Positions 30,252 through 41,640 of a stretch of 64,000 nt of DNA are shown here, one piece after another. Source of the DNA: Triticum aestivum (taxonomy: Eukaryota; Streptophyta; Magnoliopsida; Poales; Poaceae). How positions within the stretch are numbered: position 1 is the stretch's first letter; each line of letters begins with the position of its first letter. Made by a program: the position numbers and the translations under genes. The stretch lies in contig NC_057804.1 in assembly GCF_018294505.1 (NCBI RefSeq), positions 253,446,745-253,510,744 on the forward strand, read 5' to 3'. The notes under the pieces are model-generated. The model was not told where the DNA came from. It made no database searches and saw only the letters and a list, made by a program, of their open reading frames with translations.

Positions 30252-32580
30252 TGTGACGCCCCCGATTCAATCATACACTAATCAAGCACGCAAATATGTA
30301 CGATCAAGATCAGGGACCCACGGGTCAGTTTGACCAGTCAACGGTCATAGTTGACCGCTGAAGTCATGCTGACATCATGATGACGTCATAAAATTAATTT
30401 TTAATTAAACTAATTCTGTTGATTCTAAAATGAATTAAAACTTTAAAAATTAATATAAAATAAACCGCAACTCGGATGAAAATACTTTGTACATGAAGGT
30501 TTCTCAGAACAACGAGACGAATCCGAATATGCAGCCCATTCTTTAGCCACACATCCCTAGCATAGCGAACATGCAACATTTCACCTCCAGTTCATCTGTC
30601 TGAAAACGTGAAACATCGTGAATACTTTCTCAGATGTTTCCCCCCTTTACCGGTATCACCTTCTATCGCGTTAGCGCACACTTAGCACTGCTCGTTGTCA
30701 CCTCATGCATCGTCATGCTTATGTTTGCATTATATTTATTGTTTCTTCCTCCTCTTCTCTTCGGTAGACAACAAGGCCGCCGCCGCCGCTTCCCCGGTCG
30801 ACTACGGAGTCGACGACCCCTCTTCTTGCCAGAGCAACCAGACAAGCCCCCCTTGATCACCAGATATCGCCTATTCCTTCCCTCTACTGCTTGCATTAGA
30901 GTAGTGTAGCATGTTACTATTTAGGTTTATCCTATTCTGTTGCATATCCTGTCATTGTTGGTACAGTTGTTGATACCTTACCTGCAATCCTAAATGCTTA
31001 GTATAGGATGCTAGTTTATCATCTATGGACCTACATTCTCGTGTGTCTGCCATGCTATACTATCGTGCTATGATCACTTGGGAGGTGATCACGGGTATAT
31101 ACTATACATACATACTATTCAGATGGTGACTAAAGTCGGGTCGGCTTGTAGAGTACCCGCAAGTGTTTCAGAGATGGGGGCTGAAGGGGCAGTTGGTTCC
31201 ATCCAGGTAGTGATGGGCCTGGGTTCCCGATAGCCCCCTGATGGTTACTTTGTGGCGGAGCGACAGGGCAGGTTGAGACCACCTAGTCGAGAGGTGGGCC
31301 TGGCCCTGGTCGGCATCCGCGGTTACATCAAAATAACACGCTTAACGAGATCTTGTTATTTGATCTGAGTCTGGACACTGGCCTATACGCACTAACCAAC
31401 TACGCGGGAACAATTATGGGCACTCGATGTTGTGGTATCAGCTGAAGCCTTCTTGACGTCAGCGACCGAGTGGCATGCACCGGGTTGGACTGGAACGCCT
31501 GCTCTTGTATAAGGGAGGCTAGGTTTGCTCACCAGCCACGTTCGCAACATGCAGGTGTGCAATGGGCCATGGGCCCAGACCCCTGCACGCATAGGATTTA
31601 GACCAGCATGCTGACCTCTCTGTTGTGCCTAGGTAGGACGGCGACGTGTTGATCTTCTGAGGCCGGGCATGACCCAGGAAAGTGTGTCAGACCAGAGGGA
31701 TCGAGTGTGTTGGGTTATGTGGTGCACCCCTACAGGGAGGTTTATCTATTCGAATAGCCATGTCCCTCGGTAAAAGGACGACCTGGAGTTGTACCTTGAC
31801 CTTATGATAACTAGAACCGGATACTTAATAAAACACACCCAGACAATTTCTAGAGACAACCCAGTGATCGCTTTCCCACAGGGTGATGAGAGGAGGATTG
31901 TCGGGTAGGATTATGCTATGCGATGATACTTGGTGAACTTACCATCTATTCTCTTCTACATGCTGCAAGATAGAGGCTGCCAGAAGCGTAGTCTTCAATA
32001 GGACTAGCTATCCCCCTCTTATTCTGGCATTCTGCAGTTCAGTCCACCGATATTGCCTCGTCACACATATACCCACGCATATGTAGTGTAGATCCTTGCT
32101 TGTGAGTACTTTGGATGAGTACTCACGGTTGCTTTGATCCCTCTTTTCCCCCTTTTCCTCTTCTTCCCAGAAGTCGCAACTAGATGCTAGAGCCTAGGAG
32201 CCACACGCCATTGTCGACGATGACCCCTACTACACCGAGGGTGCCTACCACTATGTTCAGGCCGCAGACGACCAGGAGTAGTTTAGGAGGATCCCAGGCA
32301 GGAGGCCCGCACCTCTTTCTATCTGTATCCCAGTTTGTGCTAGCCATCTTATGGCACCTTGCTTAACTTTATGTCTGTACTCAGATATTGTTTCTCCCGC
32401 TGGCTCATTTATGTTCGAGCACTTGTATTCGAGCCCTTGAGGCCCTTGGCTTGTAATAGGATGCTTGTATGACTTATTTTAATTTTAAAGTTGTGTTGTG
32501 ATATCTTCCCGTAAGTCCCTGATCTTGATCGTACACATTTGTGTGCATGATTAGTCTACAATTGAATCAAGGGCGTCACA
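30252..32580 (+). repeat. LTR of TGTGACGCCC family with 73-bp terminal inverted repeats
   Basis: The 2329-bp LTR starts TGTGACGCCCCCG and ends CGTCACA next to a perfect PBS. Its first 73 bases and its last 73 bases (32508-32580) are inverted repeats with about 10 mismatches by eye. The same LTR end, in inverse orientation, begins at 63524. The left flank CCATG (30247-30251) should be a target duplication copy. An open frame at 30634-30909 inside the LTR has no recognisable content. Confidence 0.85.
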
Positions 32581-32583
32581 AGT

Positions 32584-32595
32584 TGGTATCAGAGC
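32584..32595 (+). other. Primer binding site, initiator tRNA-Met
   Basis: TGGTATCAGAGC lies three bases after the LTR end and is a perfect match to the common plant initiator tRNA-Met PBS. Confidence 0.9.
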
Positions 32596-32915
32596 AGACT
32601 GCCTGTAGGAACCCCCCTTCCACACTCCTTGGCCGAAGTCGAGTCTAGTCACTAAAAAAACTTTTACTAACATGGTTGTGTGTCTTACGGGCCCACGTCG
32701 GCATTGGGTGGTATTAGGATCTTTTACTCCTCGACCTTTACTCTGGGGCTCTGAACTCTCTTCTACTCGGGTTAAACGAATTTACTAACGCTAACATTAG
32801 GATCCTATGACCACATTCACCCCAAAGTTGAATAAGCCATTGTTGTTCCTTAGAATAGTATTTTGAATAATACCCACATTGTCATTTGACTCCATTGAAA
32901 CATCTTTGTTTTCAG

Positions 32916-33674
32916 ATGGAACCCACGAGGCAGGTTGTGCGCCACATGATGGCCATTGGTGCTTCAGGATCACCTACTGCGCTAGCTAAGATGATGACCT
33001 ATTTGGGATATTGTTGGCACCCTGAGTACACCATGTACGATCAGTTCTAGGACTTTAACCAGGAGCAGTACCGTGCCATCGTACACCTCTACTCTCGGGA
33101 GTATGACTCCACTACTGTGCTGCACACCGCTCATGGTGTTGGAGTGACCATCGGTACGACAGTCCATGATGCTGCTTATGCTGCTCTGACATGTCTTCAT
33201 GAAGAGTACCGGGCGTTGGACACTTCCTCTTTTAGGCACATTGCTATCGCATCTGATGTTGGTGAAGAGGGATACTACACTGCTGCCTACTCTACCATCA
33301 CACGAGAGCCCTTCGACCATCAGAACCTGGTTCTACATGCTGATGGGCTGGATCGAGCTAACCGAGCTCTTCGCCACGAGTTGTACACCACCCGTCAGCA
33401 CCTTTGCAGTGCTCTAACGCTGTTGCACCCCTTTGTCCGATCTGGACAGCTGCCACATTCTGCGATCTACCCAGCCATGATCATGATGCCCCACGGTGTC
33501 GGTTGGCCAGATGTGGGATGCTACGCTCCCGCACTTGGTCCTCTTCTGCCACCTGAGCGTCGGGTTCTACACCAGAGTATCCGTGGACCCCAGGCTGCTG
33601 ATGTGGAGGACAATCCATCGCGTCACTACCAGCTATCAGGCTACTACTTCCTCTATAGTTCCTCCAGGGACTGA
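32916..33674 (+). pseudogene. Extra ORF between PBS and gag, one in-frame stop
   Basis: A frame of 253 codons starts at ATG 32916, directly after an acceptor-like TTTTCAG, and is broken only by a TAG at about 33048. The protein (MEPTRQVVRHMMAIGASG, later HEEYRALDTSSFRHIAIASD and RANRALRHELYTTRQHL) is His/Arg/Ala-rich with a helix-prone middle and no cysteine motif. I know no domain. Similar pre-gag ORFs occur, as I recall, in some cereal chromovirus-like elements. The near-open state compared with the broken pol suggests it was selected for, but this is one copy only. Confidence 0.6.
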
Positions 33675-33911
33675 TGCAGTCTTGCTTATTAGTATTAGGT
33701 GCATTCGCCGCGAGCCTGCGTGCTGCCTATGATGACTTAGTCTATGTACTGCACTCTGTGTACTGAACTTTATGCCCGACCCCTTTTGTATGTTATGCTG
33801 ACTACTATGTAGTATCTATCGTGCTCTTTTCATTATGCATGTTTCATCATGAATGACTCTTGTCTATGCAAATTTCTCAATGCTGAACTACCCCTGTTAT
33901 ATATTTGCAGG

Positions 33912-35012
33912 ATGGTTAGACCGTGCGGTCGTGGTCGTGGTGGAGACACCCCACCACCGTTTGAGTACATGGTTGGTATGATCCAACAGTTCAAGCTGAA
34001 CCGTTAGTTCATGGAGAATATTATGGCTCAGTTTCCTCGCCCCAATGTGAACCAAAAGCCAACCCCAGTAACTCTGTAGGATTTCATGCGCCTCAACCCA
34101 ACTATCTACCGCAGCTCAACTCAGTCTCTGGATGCTGATGACTGGCTCCACGACATCACCTATGAGATGAAGTCTGCTGATGTAGCCCCTGCCAGCTACG
34201 TCACCTTTGCTTCCTTCTTCCTGAAAGGACATGCTGCTCAATGGTGGGACAGCCACATGCGTACTCTGCCACCTGGAACAATCATCACCTGGCCAGACTT
34301 CCAAGTTGCTTTCCGTGCCCGCTTCATTCCTCAGGGAATCATGGACCGGAAGAAGCGTGAGTTCCACAACCTCACCTAGGCCAACAAAACTATGGAGGCT
34401 TATCAGCGGGAGTTTCTGGACTTATCCCGCTATGCTGAAGAGGACATTGTAACTGATGCTCGCAGACAGGAGAAGTTCCGTGATGGACTACAAGCTGACA
34501 TCAAGCTCGCATTGCTAGTGCATGACTTTGCTGATTTCGCCACCTTGGTGAACAATGCCATCAATGTCAAAACTGTTCTACAGGAACACCAGAGCTCTCC
34601 CAGGCACAACCGTGACATGAGCTCATCTTCGGGCCTATCCTCCCAGAAGCGTAGGATCTGGATTCCCAACAACATGTGCCAACCAACTGCACCTGCTCCA
34701 AGACAGTCTTATGCTGCATCGCGTCTGCCTCCTCCACCACCTAGGCAGCCAAGACTTCCAGCTCCACCACCACGAGCTCCTACTCCCACTCCCAACAATG
34801 GTTTGTGCTTTAGGTGTGGTCAACCAGGCCACGGTGCTAGGGAATGCAACCAGAAACAGAATCAACTGGCCCTTCCAGCAGCTAGCCGTGGAAACAATCA
34901 GCCTCGCAACAACAATGCCAAGCCTTTTGGTCGTGTTCATGCCAACCACGTTGATCTGAGTGAAGCTCAGGACCAACCTGCTACTGTGATGGGTACACTC
35001 CTCGTAAATTAA
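33912..35012 (+). pseudogene. Chromovirus gag with CCHC zinc knuckle
   Basis: The ATG at 33912 (MVRPCGRGRGGDTPP) follows an acceptor-like TTTGCAG|G. One frame runs to a TAA at 35010, interrupted by stops near 34004, 34077 and 34377. Landmarks are DWLHDITYEMKSADVAP, FLKGHAAQWWDSH and FRARFIPQGIMDRKKREF of the gag core (residues about 75-155). A Pro-rich spacer precedes the knuckle CFRCGQPGHGARECNQ near 34806. The frame continues into protease without a shift, so gag and pol were probably one polyprotein separated only by point stops. Confidence 0.85.
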
Positions 35013-35357
35013 GTACCAGCATCCATTTTATTTGATACAGGTGCATCACATTCGTTCATATCAGCTGAGTTTGCATTCATGCATGGGATTAAATACGAAG
35101 AGATGAACACTCCACTAGTGGTACCCACCCCTGCGGGCCAATGTCAAACCTCTATGGTTAGTCACAATGTTCCTGTTGAAATCGAAGGACTGGAATTCCT
35201 TGTCTCTCCCATCGTACTGAAGTCCTGTAGCATTGATCTCATTTTGGGTATGAATTGGTTGAAAGCGCATACTGCTTCAATAGTTTGCACCACTAAGACC
35301 GTCCATCTGCTACACCCTTCCGATGAAATTATAAGCTACAAGGCTCATCTGGTTTAG
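35013..35357 (+). pseudogene. Chromovirus protease
   Basis: In frame with gag, the active site reads ILFDTGASHSFIS (Asp codon at 35034). The flap and core strands follow (VEIEGLEFLVSPIVLKS, DLILGMNWLKAH). A TAG at 35355 ends this stretch, but the same frame goes on from 35382. It would process the polyprotein. Confidence 0.85.
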
Positions 35358-35381
35358 AATGTCGAGGCAAGGCTTTATGCA

Positions 35382-36310
35382 TTGAATGCATTGAATGCTA
35401 CACCACTCGAGGGCATTGAAAAAATTCCCGTCGTGCGCGAGTTCCTTGATGTTTTTCCTGAAGAACTTCTAGGGACCCCCCCTGCTAGAGCTGTCGAATT
35501 CATCATTGATTTGAAACTAGGCACCACTCCTATAGCCAAACCTGCCCTACAAGATGCCGCCACATGAACTCATTGAGCTTAAGGAGGAGATCGACAAATC
35601 TGTATGAAGTGGGTTCATTCGCCCAAGTTGCTCTCCTTGGGGAGCACCTTCTCTCTTTGTCAAGAACAAGGATGGGACAAACCGATTGGTCCAAGACTAT
35701 CGTCCTATTAACCAAGCTACCATTCAGAACAAATATCCTCTTCCTCGAATGAATGATCTATATGATCAACTGGCTAGTTCGTCAGTGTTCTCTAAACTCG
35801 ACTTGAGGTTGGGTTACCACCAGATCCGTGTTCATGAAGAGAATATCCCAAAGACTGCTTTTTTGACTCGCTATGGTTCATACGAGTACACCGTCATGTC
35901 TTTTGGCTTAACCAATGCTCCGGCTACCTTCTCTTGTATGATCCTATATCTTCATGGAATACCTCGACAAGTTTGTCATGGTTTATCTAGAAGATATCCT
36001 TGTATATTCCAAGAATGAAGAAGACCATGCTGAACATCTTCGTCTTGTTCTGGAAAAGCTTAGAGAGCATCAACTCTATGCCAAGTTCTCCAAGTGTGAA
36101 TTCTGGCTTCCCGAAGTAACCTATCTTGGGCATGTCATCTCCCAGGATGGTATTGCTGTCAACCCCGAGCGACTTCAGGCTATTCTTGATTGGACTCCTC
36201 CGAAGAATGTCAAGCAAGTCACAAGTTTTCTCGTACTCGCCAACTATTGCCATCGATTCGTCGAGAACTTCTCCAAGATTGCTAGACCTCTGACTAACCT
36301 GTTGCATTAG
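35382..36310 (+). pseudogene. Chromovirus reverse transcriptase with altered active site
   Basis: In three frames the RT blocks are all present: [20 protein letters not shown], then [40 protein letters not shown] and [20 protein letters not shown]. After a frameshift near 35945 come [16 protein letters not shown] and [16 protein letters not shown]. The active site reads YLED instead of the expected F/Y-x-DD, so one catalytic Asp is replaced by Glu. Frameshifts near 35560 and 35945 and a stop at 36308 disable the gene in addition. Confidence 0.85.
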
Positions 36311-36780
36311 GGCGTCAAGTTCGAGTGGACGGAAAAGTGTCAGGAAAGTTTCCAGGCGCTCAAAGACAAGTTGACTTCTGCCCTAGTGCTTGCTCCACCT
36401 GATACAAAGAAGGACTTCGTCATTTATTGCGATGATTCACGTGAAGGCTTAGGCGCTGTCCTAATGCAAGAGCGCAAAGTGATTGCTTATGCCTCTCGTT
36501 AGTTGCACCCTCACGAAGAGAACTATCCAGTTCACGACCTCGAGCTTGTGGCTGTTATACATGCACTGAAATAGTGGCGACATTACCTTCGTGGTAATCG
36601 TTGAGAGATCTTCACCGACCACCAAAGTCTGAAGTATCTATTTACTCAACTAGACCTGAACCTCCGTCAGCAGAGATGGATGGAGACTATTGCAGATTTT
36701 AACTTGGGGTATTTCATATACCCCAGGCAAGGCTAATGTAATGGCTTATTCCTTGAGCCGCAAGTCATATTGCAACCACC
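36311..36780 (+). pseudogene. Chromovirus RNase H
   Basis: The region reads YCDDSREGLGAVLMQERKVI (first catalytic Asp), LHPHEENYPVHDLELVAVIH (Glu) and [12 protein letters not shown] (Asp), broken by stops after ASR, ALK and GNR. The order and spacing are those of Ty3-type RNase H directly after RT. Confidence 0.8.
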
Positions 36781-37802
36781 TCTAGGTTCACAAGGTTCAA
36801 CCCTTGCTTGCTGAAGAATTCAGAAAGCTTGAACCTCCATATTGTTCCTCCTAGTGCTCTCGCTCCCCCTCCTCCTGAGTGCCGCAAAAGGAACCTCCAC
36901 ATTGTTTCCTAGGGTTCTCTCAATACCCTGGTTGCTATTATAGATCTTGTGGAAAGCATCAAGATGCTACAGAAGTATGACTCTTAGGCCCACAAGATTA
37001 AGCGCTACCTCGAAGAAGGAAAGCCCTCGTTCTTCACTATTGATGATACTGGCGCTTTGTTCTTTAGAGGTTGCCTAGTGGTCCCTTCAAAATATAACCT
37101 AGATAAGACTCGAGAGGTTATGAAAGAAGCTCATGATACACCTTTGTCTATTCATCCCGGTAGCACCAAGATGTACCAAGACATTTGTTAGAGATTCTGG
37201 TGGTCTAATATGAAGCAAGACATTGCTCGTTATGTTGCTGAGTGTGACGTTTGCCATCGTATCAAAGCAGAACATCAAAGGCATGTTGGAACTATGCAAC
37301 CTGTCTCTATTACAGAATGGAAATGGGACCATGTTGAAATGGACTTCGTCACTGGATTTCCCAAATCGCAGAAAGGTAATGATGCTATTCTAGTCGTCAT
37401 TGACTGGCTTTCTAAAGTTGCACATTTTCTGGCCGTCAAAGAAACTATTACTGCTAGTTGGCTGGCAACCCTCTACATGTACAGAATTGTTTCACTTCAT
37501 GGTATTCCTCTAGTAATCAGTTCAGACCGTGGCAGTTTATTCACTTCAAGATTCTGGAAAAGTTTCCAAGAAGCTATGGGAACTCATCTGTCTTTCAGCA
37601 CTGCTTTTCATCCTCAGTCGCAAGGGCAAGTTGAACGCGTCAACCAAGTTCTTGAAGACATGCTTCGAGCTTGTGTTATTTCCTTCGGCAAGAAATGGGA
37701 GGAATTCTCACGTATGCTGAGTTCTCTTATAATAATAACTACCAAGCTAGTCTGAAGATGCCCCCCTCCGAAGTGTTATATGGAAGATAGTGCCGAACCC
37801 CT
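36781..37802 (+). pseudogene. Chromovirus integrase zinc domain and core
   Basis: After a low-similarity linker, an HHCC domain is visible with His residues near LSIHPGSTKMYQD and the Cys pair in YVAECDVCHRIKAEH. The catalytic core keeps the first Asp (HVEMDFVTGFPKS), the second Asp (LVISSDRGSLFTSRF) and the Glu (QGQVERVNQVLE). The main frame is open from 37210 to 37755. Stops lie at 36988 and 37189. A frameshift near 37755 leads to the C-terminal part. Confidence 0.85.
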
Positions 37803-38426
37803 TTGAACTGGTCAGAAACTGGGGAACGTCCACTCTTCGGTCCGGATATTATCCAACATGCCGAAGAACAAGTCCGCATTATTCGCGAGAATCTCAAGAC
37901 TGCTCAGTCATGTCAGAAGAGTCAGTATGACCGTCATCATAAAGACATGGTCTATCAACCTGGCGAGAAGGCTTATCTTCGAGTCACACTAATGAAGGGT
38001 GCTCACCGCTTTGGGATCAAGGGCAAGCTAGCTCCTCGCTAAATTGGTCCTTTCACTATTCAGGAAAGGCGTGGAAAAGTGGCATACCAACTGGAGCTTC
38101 CGCCGAACCTTTCTCAGGTTCACGATGTGTTCCACGTGTCACAACTCCGTCGCTACTTCAAGGACCCAATCCGAGCAGTGGATCATGAAGTGCTCAAGTT
38201 GCAAGAGGACCTCTCCTATAAAGAGCATCCGATTCGCATTCTCGACCAAGCTGAATGCCGCACTTGTCAGAAGGTGATCAAGTTCCTCAAAATCCAGTGG
38301 TCGCACCATTCTGAAGATGAAGCCACTTGGAACGTGAGGATCATCTACGCGAAGAATACCCTGCACTGTTTCCTTCTACCTCCTAAATCTCAGGACGAGA
38401 TTTCTTGTAGTGGAGGAGATTTGTAA
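37803..38426 (+). pseudogene. Integrase C-terminal domain and chromodomain
   Basis: One frame with a single stop at 38040 carries the C-terminal domain (SQYDRHHKDMVYQPGEKAYL, then VHDVFHVSQLRRYF). A chromodomain-like end follows (EHPIRILDQAECRT, VIKFLKIQWSHHSEDEATW, about 38220-38330). Chromodomains of this group are thought to steer integration toward marked chromatin. The usual EREDEL segment after ATW is altered (NVRIIYAKN). The frame ends just before the LTR. Confidence 0.8.
38409..38421 (+). other. Polypurine tract of chromovirus
   Basis: GTGGAGGAGAT lies immediately before the LTR start TGTAATGCCC, as expected for plus-strand priming. Confidence 0.7.
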
Positions 38427-38778
38427 TGCCCGGATAATTATGCTACAGTAAACCTACGCTAATGATGTCAGGTCACCTCTGATACTATTGCTAATCTCAC
38501 GTTAGTTCAAAATGATTCGAATTCAAAATTGAGATTTTGTCAAACATAAAAAAATTCAAATCCTAAAACTAAAATGTTTTGGGCGTGCCAATAAATGTTT
38601 AGGTATTTTTGGTGAAGGAACCGTGCTTTTATAGAAAGGCCTATATATTTAAAATGGATGAAAATAGAAAAGAAATATAAATAAAAGAGAAATACAAACA
38701 AAACAGAAACAAAAAAGAAGAAATGGGAAACCCCCCAAAAAAACCCGGGCCAATCGGCCCAGCTGCCGGCCGGCCAGC
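38422..38778 (+). repeat. Start of chromovirus 3' LTR, truncated by insertion
   Basis: It begins TGTAATGCCCGGATAATTA and runs 357 bases until the minus-strand Athila-like LTR at 38779. Its sequence is not that of 30252-32580. CCAGC at 38774-38778 should be a target-duplication copy of the invading element. Confidence 0.75.
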
Positions 38779-40181
38779 TGATAACCCACAAGTATAAGGG
38801 ATCGCAACAATTTTTGAGGGTAGAGTATTCAACCCAAATTTATTGATTCGACACAAGGGGAGCCAAAGAATATTCTCAAGTATTAGCAGTTGAGTTGTCA
38901 ATTCAACCACACCTAGAAAACTTAATATCTGCAGAAAGTATTTAGTAGCAAAGTAATATGGAAGTAACGTAACAATGGCAAAAGTAACAATAGCAGTTTT
39001 GTAGTAATTGTAACAGCGACAACGATAAAGTAACTAAGCAAAGATCGATATGTGAAAAGCTCGTAGGCATTGGATCAGTGATGGATAATTATGTCAGAAG
39101 TGTTTCCTCATGCAAAAATTATAACATAGGGTGACACAAAACTAGCTCCAGTTCATCAATGTAATGTCGACATGTATTCCGAATATAGTCATACGTGCTT
39201 ATGGAAAAGAACTTGCATGACATCTTTTGTCCTACTCTCCCGTGGCAGTGGGGTCCTATTGGACACTAAGGGATATTAAGGTCTCCTTTTAATAGAGTAC
39301 CGGACCAAAGCATTAACACTTGGTGAATACATGAACTCCTCAAACTACGGTCATCACCAGGAGTGGTCCCAATTATTGTCACTTCGGGGTTGCCGGATCA
39401 TAACACATAGTAGGTGACTATTGACTTGCAAGATAGGATCAAGAACTCACATATATTCATGAAAACATAATAGGTTCAGATCTGAAATCATGGCACTTGG
39501 GTCCTAGTGACAAGCATTAAGCATAGCAAAGTCATAGCAACATCAATCTTAGAACATAACGGATACTAGGGATCAGACCCTAACAAAACTAACTCGATTA
39601 CATGGTAAATCTCATCCAACTCATCACCGTCCAGCAAGCCTACGATGGAATTACTCACGCACGGCGGTGAGCATCATGAAATTGGTGATGGAGGATGGTT
39701 GATGATGATGACGAAGACGGATTCCCCTCTCTGGAGCCCCGAACAGACTCCAGATCAGCCCTCCCGAGAGAGATTAGGGCTTGGCGGCGGCTCCGTATCG
39801 TAAAACGTGATGAATCCTTATCCCCGATTTTTTTCTCCCCGAACGTGAATATATGGAGTTGGAGTTGAGGTCGGTGGAGCCTCAGGGGGCCCACTAGACA
39901 GGGGGCGCGCCCAAGGGGGGCAGGCGCGTCCCCCACCCTCGTGGACAGGGTGTGGGCCCCCTGGTCTTGATTCTTTTGCCAGTATTTTTTATTAATTCCA
40001 AAAATATTCTCCGTGAAGTTTCAGGTCATTCGGAGAACTTTTATTTCTGCACAAACATAACACCATGGCAATTCTGCTGAAAACATAGTCGGTCCAGGTT
40101 AGTTCCATTCAAATCATGCAAGTTAGAGTCCAAAACAAGGGCAAAAGTGTTTGGAAAAGTAGATACGATGGAGACGTATCA
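38779..40181 (-). repeat. 3' LTR of Athila-like element
   Basis: On the minus strand it begins TGATACGTCTCCATCG at 40181 and ends GGGTTATCA at 38779 (1403 bp). A GC-rich block with GGGGGCGCGCCC lies near 39901-39912. The polypurine tract (AAGCTTGGGGGAGT on the minus strand) directly precedes 40181, which makes this the 3' LTR of an element running to the right. Confidence 0.85.
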
Positions 40182-40335
40182 ACTCCCCCAAGCTTAAACC
40201 TTTGCTTGTCCTCAAGCAATTCAATTGACAAACTAAAAGTGATAAAGAAAACATATCAACTCCCCCAAGCTTAAACCTTTGCTTGTCCTCAAGCAATTCA
40301 GTTGACAAACTGAAAGTGATAAAGAAAAACTTTTA
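40182..40335. repeat. 77-bp tandem duplication covering the polypurine tract
   Basis: The segment starting ACTCCCCCAAGCTTAAACC at 40182 is repeated from 40259 with a few differences. The duplication gives two copies of the polypurine tract, one next to the LTR and one 77 bases away. Confidence 0.85.
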
Positions 40336-40476
40336 CAAAGTCTATTTGCTCTTGTTGTTGCAAATATGTAAAGCCATCATTCAAGTTTTCAGCAAAGATT
40401 ATGAACTAACCACATTCAAAATAACATCTAGGTCTCATATTTACTCATATCAATGGCATAATCAACTAGCGAGCAA
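40336..40476 (-). other. 3' non-coding part of Athila-like element, left of the Helitron
   Basis: AT-rich sequence without genes. It joins the sequence at 47126, on the other side of the Helitron, to form one stretch of element interior. Confidence 0.55.
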
Positions 40477-40499
40477 TTTAAAACAATAATGAGGCTAGC

Positions 40500-41640
40500 C
40501 AACTCACCTTCAGGAGGCTCCCCCGATTGGGCCATTCATGGCCGTCAGATCGGGGTAAAAATCTCACCTCATCTCTCCTCATCCGTTAGATATTCACTGT
40601 GTGTTTCACCTTGCTGTTTCTTTCACGTGTGTACGACGAGTGGGGCGCTTCGTCGATGGGGTCGCGATGTGTTGGCTGGGTGCGGAGTGAAACAGTACGA
40701 TTGGTCATTCATCCCGAAAAGCCCATTGGTCGCCCAAACCCCACAGCCGCACGCCCCCGCCTCCTTCCTCCCTCACTCGTCTCAGCCGCACGAACCCTAG
40801 CCTCCGCCCCACCCGCATCTGTCCTCCATCCCTGGTACGAGCTCTTTCTCCTGTGTTTATGTCCGCCCCGAGCTCTTCCTCCTCAGTCCTCACATGCTCC
40901 ACGCCGAGCCCCGCCTTTTCCACCCCACCCGAACTTTGCCTTGTCCGTTCGCGCACCAGTTCAAAGGGCAGGGCCAGAGAGCCGTGGCGAGTCCTCGGGA
41001 GAGGAGAAGAAGGCAAAGGCGGAGAAGAGGAATCAAGAAGGTCAGGGGGCAATGGAGGGAGCGCACGGCCGAACGTACCCTAGCCAGCTAGCCCCAAACC
41101 CGCAGCTACCACAATCCTCCCTCCTCACTTCCTCGTCAACATAGGTGCCCGCGCCCCTCCCCTCTCCCTCCTTCCCGCAGCCCCAGGAGCTCCGCCACCG
41201 CATTCGATGAGGTCCACCGCCTCCCCGAGGTCCTTATCCACCCTAGGTCACGAGGAAGCCGCGGAAGGAGGAGACCAGCTGGGCGTCATCGGCCGGAGAA
41301 GGAGGAGAGGTGTGGATGCCAGCCAAGGAGGCAGATCGGCATGCCTCTACTTCACCGTGAGCATAGCCGCTGCCTCCACACCCATCATGGGAGGAGGCTC
41401 ACCATCGAAGAGCAGCCGCAGGTGCCACAACATTACAAGAGCTGCAGTCAGTATGAGGTGATGATGGGTCGCCCCATTGACAAGAGCAGGGCGGTGGATT
41501 GGATCGAGGGTGCCTGCATGGCCACGCCACCACTGCCGCCTGGAGTCGCCTTTGGCGCCGCCTCGAGTGACCTCCATCTCCGCCCCGACTCAACTCCACC
41601 ACTGCCGCCAGGAATCCCGTCCCCAGCGAGGTAACTTCCT
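40500..41640 (+). other. GC-rich exon-like region of unknown origin in the Helitron
   Basis: This block is much richer in GC than its surroundings, has long open frames on both strands, and ends with a donor-like GCGAG|GTAACT near 41631. The composition is that of a grass 5' UTR and first exon. I recognise no protein. It may be the first exon of a captured gene, possibly one that differs from those identified downstream. Confidence 0.45.

Larger units (their letters stand above)
30252..38778 (+). mobile_element. Chromovirus-type gypsy element with mismatched LTRs
   Basis: In plus order it has an LTR (30252-32580), a tRNA-Met PBS, an extra ORF, gag with a CCHC knuckle, protease, RT, RNase H, integrase and a chromodomain, then a polypurine tract and the start of a second LTR truncated at 38778 by another insertion. 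The layout fits the chromovirus group (Tekay/Del-like, from memory). The left and right LTR beginnings differ (TGTGACGCCC against TGTAATGCCC) and diverge completely after that, so the unit may be a chimera. Many stops and frameshifts show it is inactive. Confidence 0.75.

Noticed and set aside
30634..30909. 91-codon open frame within the chromovirus-type LTR
   Set aside because: Lies in an LTR, has a matching open frame on the opposite strand, and shows no motif.
40599..41144. Long GC-rich open frame as a possible cellular gene
   Set aside because: Equally long frames exist on the other strand, no motif is recognisable, and it lies inside a Helitron; GC-rich grass sequence gives such frames by chance.
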